This document shows, piece by piece, positions 28,001 to 40,000 of a DNA stretch of 64,000 nucleotides. The position numbers and the translations under genes were made by a program. How positions within the stretch are numbered: position 1 is the stretch's first letter; each line of letters begins with the position of its first letter. The stretch spans positions 12,899,272 through 12,963,271 of the forward strand of contig NC_091944.1 in NCBI RefSeq assembly GCF_041260155.1, in the 5' to 3' direction. Source of the DNA: Ptychodera flava. Its lineage: Eukaryota; Hemichordata; Enteropneusta; Ptychoderidae. The notes under the pieces are model-generated. The model did not search any database. It was not told where the DNA came from and saw nothing but the letters and a program-made list of their open reading frames with translations.

Positions 28001-31000
28001 ATCAAACTGACATGACACGGTCGCAAACACGGCTATTAGGGGTCATCCTGGCCATATTATTATTCACGATAATCCTAGGGGGTTTTCTACTGACTATGTT
28101 TGAAAGCACTCTAATATAAACAAATTTACACCAGATTAATGATTTGTACAGTTAGTGTGCAGGTACACCTAAACAACCGTTCATGTTTAGTTGTACGATT
28201 GGACTGACTTCCTTGTATGTGACATAGTATTTCTTGCCTAGAGTTTATGTTTATTAGACATCTGGCCATCATCGATAGTGTACTGTTATTGTTACTAAGC
28301 AGATGTTTTTCCTCGTCGTATTAATGTTTCGTCTTGTTCTGCCCTCAAAAAATGCCAAGGTACATAAAAAAGATGCACAATGTCTAGTTTCTCCATGTAC
28401 ACCAAACTCAAACAACTGAAAGGGATTTAGTGGACTCCGTTTTTAACGTTTTGTAATCATGAATGCAGTCTTTTGTTAATTAACCACGTGATTGCCAATT
28501 ATGACAAATAAATACCACAGGACAGCCATGACGACACCAAAAACAAAAATACATACATCCTTAAGTCGCGAAATATCTCTATCACCACGATATTTTAAAT
28601 TTGCCTGCGATGCTCAAATATCAAATTAGCAGCTTATTTTGCATGTCATATTTCATAACCAACATATTCTGCAGCTGAAATTGATTCTCCCCGTTCCCTG
28701 AATATTTAAATACTCCTCAAAGCAAAGGGAACGTGACGTTATTTTCTTGACATTATGGTTTATAACTTTGATTTGAATTTGCAAACTTCGGTAATAGTAT
28801 CAACTCATCTGGTAAAGCAATTTCTTCCAAATACATGATGTGGACCAGCGTTAGACACGTAATAACATAACACTTTCTCGTGAAACGTTACCCAGTTTTC
28901 CCACGAAGTACAAATACACAGCTAGAAAACTACAGGCAGATTTCAGGACATGCCTGTAACAGGGTGTGTGCAGTACCTGTAACAGACCCTGAGAAACAAC
29001 CTCTGTTACAGGACCTGAAAAACTGGTCAGATTTCAGGGCTGTGTGGACAGGTCTGATTCAGGTCTGGTAGTACAGGACTGTATACAGTGCGAAAATTTC
29101 TGACTGTATCCAGTACTGTGAACACAGCACTGAAACATGGATGTATGCACATGACTGTGCCCAGTGCTGAGTTCACAGGGCTGTTACAGGACCTGAAAAT
29201 TCGCTAGATTTCAGACATGTATTCACAGGTCTGAATCAGAACCGGTAGAACATGACTGTATACAGAGCGAAAATTTCTGACTGTATCCAGTGCTGACTTT
29301 GACTTTGATAGTGGACATTTCCAGTAGGTTTACATGATTTGTTTATTTGAAAATTACCAAGATATTTATCGAAATTCCAATCAATATGATGTTCGTTTTT
29401 TAAGCATTCTTCGGTTTGCCTGTACAGATAATGCAATCATGTTCAGTACAATGACCAATGTAAAAATAGATCATTTCACAAGGAACTCACAACACTCACA
29501 TTTGCACTCATCACACATTTTCAATGTAAAAAAACATCGACCATCAAAGGTATGGGGAACAATAATAAATATTTATTAAAATGTTGCAAATTACAAACTA
29601 TAATCAAAATTAACATCAGACTGGTAGAACCTTTCCAGCTCAGTGACGCTGGCGGCCAGACGCGTTCTCCAAACACTGTAGGCCTATGACCTGAAAAAAC
29701 CGTGGTGGCGTGGGTTTTCTTCTCTGACGAACTTGAGAATGAAATGGAAAATATTATGCAAACTACCAACAAAGGAAGGTCACATTGCTTCATGCATAAT
29801 TGTAGAGATACCTAAAGGTAATAATCAGTGGTTATTACTATATGAACATGATGCGAAAGTTTATATACATTATTAATCTTATGGAATTTCCTGTTTAAAG
29901 ATGGACAATCGTTGAAATTGAAAGTAATGTCATTTCTCTAAATCGTTGTAATTATTATCAAAATGTGTAATAAAATATAGGGGTTGCCGTGTTTGTGAGA
30001 TTCAAGACTATGAATTTTAACATTTATGAGAAAAAATGCCGAGTCAGCATTTCTTTTACTGATGCATTTTCCATGGACGAAATTCGATGCCGTTTGTCTC
30101 AAAATCAAGCGCGGTGATAGTATCATTTTTATTTGATGACAATTAATCTTTTTTTGACTGAGCTTTGTACAAAATTTCATGAAAATGACAATAGTAGAAG
30201 TTGCTTTTCCAACAATTTTCAATGTAATCCTATGGAAAGGGACAAATTCCATGCGCGCGTAAGGATCATGCATCCTTAGGCCTAATGTCTTTTAAAATAC
30301 ATTTTCTATAAACCCGACCGCAAGTTATGCCTTCATCAACTCCCACTTGGTAACATTTTTTAAACACATTTTTTTAATGCCAACGGTCGATATTTGACGG
30401 CGACTGCGTGCGGATCACGAGATATCAATAAAAACATGTCATTTCCCGAGCGTATTTTTCACATCCCGAAGTTTTACGATCGTTTCTGATTATGATCCGA
30501 AATCCCCCGAAGGTTTGTTGTGGTGCTGATTGACGATATTCTAGGGAGTCCATAATAAGTTCGAACGACGCAATTTTACCTCCCACTGCGAAGACTTTAT
30601 GCTTCACTTCAGGTAAGTTTTTTTTAAAACTTCTCCTTAGTATTGTCGTTTTCATTATTCTCAGTCAGTTCGATTATATTTTTAACCAATACCACATAGA
30701 TATTAGTTTTTACGTGTAAAATATTAGCCACCCCTGATGACTACATTTTGTCGTCTGCCACACAGTTATGCGTGGTTCGATACGCGGCGGCCGCTATGTA
30801 TCAACCGCACCACGGTCCCTCCACGGGACCGTGACCGCACGTATCTGTGCAAGTCACCTATGAGAATTCTGGTGGAATCAGCAAACTTTGTCTTCCGTTT
30901 TTTCTCTGAGTCAGTAAGACTCGGCTTTGCCCACGGGGCATGACCGATCACCGACGCGAGTGGTACTGTGGCGTACAGCAGCGTTAGCATAGACTCTTGC

Positions 31001-34000
31001 TGCGAATCCGTACTACGTAGCCTTTGCCACTTGGGTAGCTTGGTCATTGGAGTGGCTACTCCCCACTCGTACTCCCAAAAGAACATGTCAAGGGGTGGCA
31101 GGGCTCGTTTTCGCAGCAACGTAGACTCGTACTCCATAGCTTATTTGACAATGGCCCCAGTGCCGAACGTTCCATGTTCCATGTTCGGAAGCTGAATTTA
31201 GGTGGGCCAATGGAATTCAAAGTTTTACTTCTTTGAGGACACGTTCTTATCGATTTCTTAGACGTATTTCACACGTGCTTGCTTCATTTTAAGTAATTTT
31301 CACTGAAACTGTAAATGGAATCACTCCCACTGGTCTTGGGTTCATAGTTGTGCTGGTTTGTCCGATTTCCGCGTCTTTGTAGCCTACGTGTACGGTAGAT
31401 TGCGCCACAGGTTATCGTAACGTTGCTTGGATAGTCGTTCGAGGCGGGCGGCCGCAGGTCGCCGTTATACTTGGAAAAAACACAGTCCCTCTATCTATGG
31501 ATAGAGGGACTGTGGAAAAAAGAGACGGCGACCTGCGGCCGCCCGCCTCGAACGACTATCCAAGCAACGTTACGATAACCTAGTACCTAGTACCTGTGGA
31601 TTGCGCTACGTGCCGACAACTTTTCACTATCATTTCAGTTCTCATGTACAAAGCCGCCTACTCAAGACGAGCAAAATAAATTTTTAAAAAAGTAGTATAT
31701 ACTTGTATTTCATGTATCGTATTATGCAACTAAGCTCCGTAAGGAAATTTTATTGCTCTTTTTTTGACATTTTTCTGAAAGAACGATCAATATTCATATG
31801 ATATTGCTGCCTCCTTTGTGATGGCAAATACGTCATATTGCACATGCGCATTCCCGAGCATCCTCAACGATGAAGGATCGACCCATGCAGGACATACCAG
31901 GACATACTACATGTAATTAGTAGTACTTCTCGCTCATGACTGTCAGAGTAATTCCCAAGCGCCCCGCACACACCCGTGGTCTCTGACCAGGAGCAGTGTC
32001 ATTCGCTGGGGAACTAAAGTATGTCGTCAGCGGTCACGACTGCAGTGGCTTATGCTAGCTCCGAGTTAGCGTCCTGCGTCGCGTCATCGTCGTCCAAGCC
32101 GTGGCCCTGCGTGCGCGTACAGGTACCGGTCTGTGTGTTCCGGCAGACAAATAGACATTGATTTTTGACATAGAAATTGATTTTGACTGTGTGATGTGAC
32201 AGTGAAGGGACGAGGTAAGCCTATGCGTGAATCCACAGGGAACACACACGTCTATGTTTTTGTTGATGATATCGATGGTGGCTAACAAAATCAAGCAACA
32301 CATCATTACTTCGGTGTTGTAACTAATAGTATTCAGTGCTTTCTCCCAAATGGCATTGATTTATGTTGTTTGTCTATGTGACCCGGGAAGAGGAGGAGAA
32401 ATGCTACTGTACTGTACCGTACTGGACTAAATTCTTACACCGGCCGGCCACGCCTCGTCCCTCCCACCATGGAAATATAACCCACACCACAGTCCTTTGG
32501 TCGAGGGACTGTGCCCACACATTGTTCCCATGTACACGTGTGGCTTTGAAGTGCTCAGACCGAAGCTTCCTTCTATTTACATAAGTTACATATCCTGCCA
32601 CTGTCTTTGGGATTCATAACTATGGCATTATACTATAATGTTTTCATTTAAATTTTTCTAACACTTAACAGGTAAACATTGATTGTAATGACACCGACCA
32701 TCCATGGGATGCTTTCTGTGAAATTTGCATGAAGAATTTCCCTACCCACAGACATCTAGTCAGACATCTAATCTTTTAAGTGTCACTCATCAGAGGCAAC
32801 TGGAATTGACTGCATTGGATGATGTACCGTCACCTACCAGCTCTAATACTCTTTCCCAGAAGTCATTATCTCCAGATATTTGCACCGATTGCGAGATTTA
32901 TTCTAGCAGTGTGATAAATCCGGTAAGATGATTGTGGTACAGTAATATTTTCCACGTTAGAAGATATCAATCCACTTAAAGATAAATTATTTTGTCTCGC
33001 ATTTTAATTTCATGAAGGAAACCTGCATAGTGAATAGCATACCTCACATGACTCATCAAAAAACACCTCATCAGTCATTTTCTTAGTTGGCCTGGACACA
33101 TTATTTTATTTTTATTACTGAACTCTGTTTATTTGTAAGTTTTGAAATCAATTCCTGCAGTGCATTCTGTTTGGTTAGGCATGTCCCACTGTGCCTGTCA
33201 AACCCCAAAACTTGAACGCATTTCTTTCTGTTCATTGCATGCTCAAAGGGGATGGTGGCAGTGTCAGTGCAGTGCTAGACTCTTACGTCAGTTCCGCCTA
33301 TAATCAATGGTTTTCAAATTTACCAAAATTATACATGTAGAAAATACAAATATACTATTTTATTTTAGGGGCAGTTGATTGTCTTAATTGGGCAATTTTT
33401 TCTTCTAAAAATCACTTTTCATAATAATTATATTGATATGTTGCAATGAGGATATTTATTACTGTATTAGACCTGAAAATTTTGATAAGTAGGTTTGGAG
33501 AAAAAAAATGGACCAAAAATCACAAAAATTGCCCCCAAATGAAATGCATGTAACTGCAAACATTTGTCTTAATTTCAACATATTAGAAAGGTAACACACA
33601 TTTCTGTCAATTTTGATTCAGAAATTTCAATTTTCAAATTTACATGTCGTACATATCTTTTAAAATAACCCGTTTAATGACATGATTTAGATATGATCAA
33701 ATTATCATGTAATCTAAAAGAAATTTTGTATAGAACAAGCCAATCAAGAATGCTATTATTTCAACTATTTTTTCATACAGTTGTTACCTCGTTTTGATTA
33801 GGTACAATGTATATGGGAGCTGACAATGACATCATATTGTCACTATTTTTACTAAATTTGATAGATTTGTACGGAAGTGCAAGGATGTGAGGTCATGAAA
33901 ATGGCTAATTCCAATCTATATTTACCATTCTAACTGGAAAGGCTTTTTTGGGACCCATTTTTTTCTCAGAATTGGATTCAGTTTTCAAACATTTTAGCCA

Positions 34001-37000
34001 TGCTGTTTGCTTCGATTTTCTGGATAGCTTTCTTAGGTATCATGACAAATTTATGATAGCAGGCATGAATTTTAACTTTGACAATAGTAAATATAGTTTT
34101 TTGTATTTTTTTTCAGAATTTCATGCAGTATACTACATCATTAGTTTGTTATCAATTTCATGATACTTTAAATTGTAAATACTAGAAATTTACCAAAAAG
34201 TGCATTCCATAGTTATCATGATTTGATAAGGGGCTTAAATGTTGAAATAATAATGAAAAAATGTAGTGTCCAGACGTACTAGTTTTCCACATTCGCTCCC
34301 AACTACCCATCTAGCCAAGATCACTTGGTTGCCACTGATATCATGCTGAGATTATGCAACTGTTTTAATAAACCAGGCAATCATATATAATCATACTGCT
34401 AATAAACATAAGATCATATTCTTTGACTGCAGACTTCCATGCTATATCAGTTGCAAAGTCTCCTCCGTAGCCAGGATATCTCTGGTATCACAGATGCTTC
34501 CAGTGTTGCATAGATAGTAAGTCTGAGGCCAAAGGCTGAGGGTGCACTCTGACACTGAAGGCGGAACCTCGGTTGTAGTACTAGTAGGAAGGTCAGACTC
34601 GAAAATCGCAGATGCTTCGAAAACCAAAAAAAAAACATCCACCCACCCAAAAAGGACAGGCTGTTGGAAATATCATTGATACCTCAAATCTTTACTTTGG
34701 TTGCTACATTTAATTTGTAAATGCCTCAACTGAGCGATAATTCACTGACATCAGATTCTCTGCATTCATGTTGTCAATCTGCTGTGGTTGTCAAGCGTTG
34801 ATGCCCAAAGGATTGTTTGTGTAGAGGGAAAAAATATTGGAACTGATAAAATTTAATGATGTTGATCAATATTGTTCAAAATATTAAACAAAATTTGCCC
34901 CTTTCTCGTGTATTATGAGATTGACAGTTTGTACTGTGTTAACTGTTAACATCAACATTTTGCTTGTACATATATGTAGAAATTGATGGCTGAGTAATTT
35001 GTTTCACTTGTTTTTAATTCCGTGAGTTTACAAATGACAAATAATCTCAGAATGATCTTATCTTCTGCTAGACTCCTCAAGAGGATGACTATGTTGAAGA
35101 GAGAGACGTAAACCAAGAAGGATGCTCAAGAGATCAATGTGGTTAGTGTGATTTTGTGGTTTATGGTATATAACAAATACTCCAGTACATTTGTGAAAGT
35201 AATGTTACAAATTATGATGTACACTCCATCATCATGTACATCAGCATACTGATTTGACTCAAACCATGGTGGTGAAAGGGTTATTTGCCACTCTTGTGAA
35301 AGGATGGCTGCTGAACTCACTGCCAGCACATTGTGCACACTGTTCCATGTATGCTACCAACTGCTCCGATATTTCTATCACACATACATGCATTTTTTAA
35401 CAGCATACATGTACAAAGACATTAGTTAATACAAATTTATACATAAATTTGCGAACTTTTTCCAATGTTTTATTTTAATCCATTATCCAATGCGAGTATA
35501 GCCCAATCACAGGGTGAGATATCCACCACTCCTGGGTTAAGGTTTGGTAGGTTAAAGCTCCATGAGCTGCAACTTTTGGGATATTTTTCATGAAATGTAT
35601 TTTCAAAATAACATTAGCCTATACAGATGTACTCACTGAATGATGATAATGCAAGTATTATCAGCCACTAAATATGACTGCAAATGTAAGTTTTAAGTAG
35701 TGCTGGACCCAAATATGGCCACCACCAAATGATAAACAAATAAGATGAAAACAGTGCATTTACCTTTGATTCTCTTATCCCATCCCCTATAACACATGGA
35801 ACTTAATATATACTTCTGAAACATTTCATTTTCTATTTTCATTGCAATATTTCACATTTTTTTAAATGGTGGGAAATTTCAAATGTACCGATATTTCCTT
35901 TTTAGCGTTTTGTCTCAAATAAGTGTTAACTTGATATAATATCATGCTATATAGGTATAATATCATGTAATAAGTGGAGTCAAAAGCATACCCTAAATTA
36001 TTATAGATATTTGAAGCTTCACAAATTTTATCGACTTACAGCTCATGGGGCTTTAAAATTAGGGTTAGTTGGGTTATTGGAACCACATAATTTTTTTGGT
36101 TTTTATTACTGCCAGAGTGTTTTTGCACTTGTATTTGTGGTGACAGATACCACATTCACATTTATAATTTGGGAATGTTTAAGTGGTAATGGTTGTGTTC
36201 TTTCAATTCTAAGGTTAACTAAGCCAACTTGTTGGCAAAATGAAATGTTTTATGATTAGTACTGACAGAATTATTCTTTAATTAAATTGTAAGCTTGTCT
36301 GATTTTAGGCACGGTTACTCTAACAAACGTTTTGTAGAGTAACCGTGTTTTGGGTTATCTGCTACAGCCTTTCACTCTACATTTGAAAGCGACATGTTTG
36401 AACTGATACATTCAAGACAGTTATTGTTAGAATTTTTGTACACATTGTAGGGTGAAAGTTTACAGAAGTATGTGTGGTACTTATTGAAAAAGAGAGACCC
36501 ATCTGTTCCACCAAGGTATAAGATAAAAAATATTATTGATAGTTTACCAGGCTTTGAGAAACCTTACAAGGTAATGATATTAAAGGGACAAAGTCACCCA
36601 TTTTTGACATAATTTTGGTTATTTTAGTTTCTTTTGAAATATTTGTAGCGTTCTTCTCACTGAAGTTGGCTCAATCTCTGGTAAAAACAGCTCAACTCAC
36701 ACCCTGTACATGAACATAATGCATGAATATTGCCATCATTTAATTTTTGGTATGTACCAAAAAATGTATTGTAGAAGAATTCATGTATTATTATCATGTG
36801 CAGGGTGAGAGTTGACTTGTCACATCTGGTGATGGAGATATGTGAGAGGTCTGAAATCGGCAGTCTGCGCCCCCAAACTGCGCTAGCGCATTTCAATTTG
36901 CGCTATCAATCTGCGCTCCCATTCTGTGCTATCGATCTGCGCCCCTGTTTTGCGCTCTCTATTTCTCCAAACCATATGTGCTGTGAAAACGACCCAACTA

Positions 37001-40000
37001 GCACAAGAACGTACTACGTCGATCATGATTTTACTATTTCCATCATTTGACTTTTTGATATGACATTGGATCGAGATATGGTGCTGCAGGCCGTTAGGGA
37101 GCTGCATTTAGGACCCTTGTAGCGAGTCCTGTATCATCGATGGCTGCCAGACCTACGTGGAGATAGAGTTGACCTTTCAAAATTCTGCCTTCTCGGCATA
37201 CACCTACGTACTTTTTTGACTTTCCAAACATGTAAACTACATGTATGAGTGTGATAGAAACGACACATGTGCAACCACTTAACTTAACCAAGTATCCGCG
37301 GTTTGAAACAGTCCCGACATTTACGTCCCTCGGACTGGCACTGTCACTCTACAAACCCTCGCCCCGTCCGGCTCATTCTTTGACTCGGATGTGATACATT
37401 GTGAATGAAAATTCAATTTTATGAAATATAAATATTGTAGAATCAGTAGACAGTCCCCTGTAAATCAAATAGGTGTGTACATACAGATTCAGTAAGGTTG
37501 TACTTTCACTCGGCCGCTAGTTGGCAGGTTCACAATCGATATGATTGTGAGTGCACTGAACAGCTAGGACGTAAGCTTATGTGTTGTCATGCTGAACTGT
37601 GGCCCACGGTTAGTGGTTTTCAATGTTAAAACTCGTTGAAGTGCAAATATGTGCATAAAACTACCCGTTAAAGGATGACCGGTCGATGAAAATACGAAAA
37701 CTTTCCATGCAATATGCATTATTCACACCGACACGGCTTCATCAACTGTCCCCGTACTAAAGGAAGATGACACGCGTATTTTATTCAACATATTCGGTCA
37801 CCTATTCGGTAATGACGTAGCGCACGATCTCCTTCAAATGTTTTACTAGCCAAGCCTTTTTAATGAGCTTACTGTTCTGACTGAGAATTTAAAATAAGTT
37901 CGAACTAAATTTAACTTATTCCAACTTAAAGTCGACCGTACATCGGTAGATCCTGCACGTAACGCTTGGCTGACGGATATAGATCGGAGCGCGGAGGGAG
38001 GGGGGTGTGGCCCTATACCGGAAGGAAGGAAGTAAACCAGTTCAAGTGACCTGAAAATGTACTTCCAGATGATTACAAGAAGCTTGCGACGCTTGATCTC
38101 GACCAACATGCCACGATTTTCGTTGCTCGATAATCCGGTCCTACATTCTCTCCAAAACAAAACGAAAACTGCCAGGACTTTCTTTTGGGGAAAAGTGTTG
38201 GGTCATATCGTACCGGGAAATTCCTGAAATATTACTAAAATGGCAAACTATCAGCTAAATCGGTACTACAAGAACACATATAAATAAAGTTTAAAAAATA
38301 ATACGAGTCAATCTCTCCCGTTGTAGGAAAGGGCGACAGGTTTGCAGCGCGGTGCAAAAGCTATTAAGGGAGCGTTCAGTTTTTACGGCTGGGGGGGGGC
38401 CGGCAAAATCTTGTCGCCGGTGTTCAAAAAAATATAGACCCCCCCTGCATTTTTCGTGAAAAAAAGATGACCCCCCCTTTGTCAGACGAAAAAAATTGAT
38501 GACCCCCCCCCCCCCCCCCCCCCGCTTAAAATAACTAAAACCCATACGTCAAATTTACCCGCATGGTTTGGATTTGAACTCCGGTACGCCGCGCACTTTA
38601 TTTGTGTAGCAGAGATGCCAGTGCACAAACTTCTCAGCCACATCTATTGAAACGTCTGTTAATTAGGACGACTGTAAGGCAATTTTTAACTTCATTTCAA
38701 TAGACAACTCATGTCCATGGACATTGTATAAAGTAAACCTTATTGGAGTGGTTCGCCAAAGGCAGCCCTCCGGTTAAGAGGGTCATGGGCCATTACGTAA
38801 AGTCAACTTTATTCTAGTGGGCCACCGGTACCACCGGTAAAGAGGGTCGATCATGGCTATTGCATAAAGTAGACTTTACTGGACAGGGCTGCTGAAGGCG
38901 CACGGCCATTAAGATTGCCGTGGGGTATTACATAAAGTCAATTTATTGGAGTGGGCCGCCGCAGGCGGCCCGCCGGTAAAGAGGGTGATCATGGCCATTG
39001 CATGAAGTAAACCTAATTGGAGTGGGCCGCCAAAGGCGTCTGCCTGTTAAGAGGGTCATGGGTAATACATAATGTATATTTATTGTAGTGGGCGCCGAAG
39101 GTGGCCCGCCGGTAAAGAGGGTCGATCATGGCAATGGCATAAAGTGAACTTTATTGTTGGTATTATGTTTATGAAAATTTGGTGACCCCCCCTTTCTTAC
39201 CAGTGAAAAAGCGATGACCCCCCCTTTGCGGATTCCAAAATTTGATGACCCCCCCCCTGGATTTTGCCGGCCCCCCCCCGGCCGTAAAAACTGAACGGTA
39301 CCTAATTATAAGAAAATACAACAAACATTTTATGTTGTCAAGAGTTAGATGTGTTCGTTTCATCTTGAGGTAGGAAAACTACAACCGATGTCGGCGCTGA
39401 CATGAACTTGACAGTCATTTTTCACAAAGAACATGCATAAATTGCCGCGCGAGACAGGAAGTAGACAACGTGAGTCAAGAACAAGTGAATGTCCAACGCG
39501 ATCGCGCGACGACAGCACAGTACACAGGTCTCGATCGGATAGCCTTTTTTACACAAGTTTCGACATCTTCATCTTGACTGTGAACTCTGGTAACCAGATT
39601 GTAACTGTTGAGACAACAGTATACGGTTAATCTACTAGTTAAACATTCGAAAATTGGATTTAAACCAGGTTTAGCAAAGATGTGGTTGCGGTTTCAAATT
39701 GCCGTCTCCGTATAGAAATAAATACATGCACCACGGTGTTTGGGTCAAGTATGGGTAACTTTATTACTACTAGTCAAAAGTCTATATTCTACAGAGTGCC
39801 GTGACCACCCCCAGAAATGCTAGCAAGTGGCGAGATTACAGAGTTGTGGCTGCCGGGGTGGCCACTGGCACTACCACTATGTATTAAATGTTTCTAATAA
39901 CTATATTGCTGAAAACGTCACGGTTATCTTCCATTCCGACGTCTTGTGCCCCACTTGCCAAAAACTTTGAAAACGGTTGTTCACTCGAATTTAGGCTATC

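Larger units (their letters stand above)
26631..32020. other. Gene A intron 2, proximal part
   Basis: Holds a LINE fragment (26767-27249), ACAG/CTGT-rich repeat DNA (28910-29300), R1 copy b and the start of the hairpin cluster. Between 27.3 and 28.9 kb and from 29.3 to 30.3 kb I see no supportable gene. Confidence 0.5.

Noticed and set aside
29521..29793. Minus-strand frame starting with a signal-peptide-like MKQCDLPLLVVCIIFSISFS
   Set aside because: A hydrophobic start alone is weak evidence; there are no downstream exons that fit and it sits beside repeat DNA. It would matter as an alternative 5' exon of gene A, but I see no suitable donor in phase 1.
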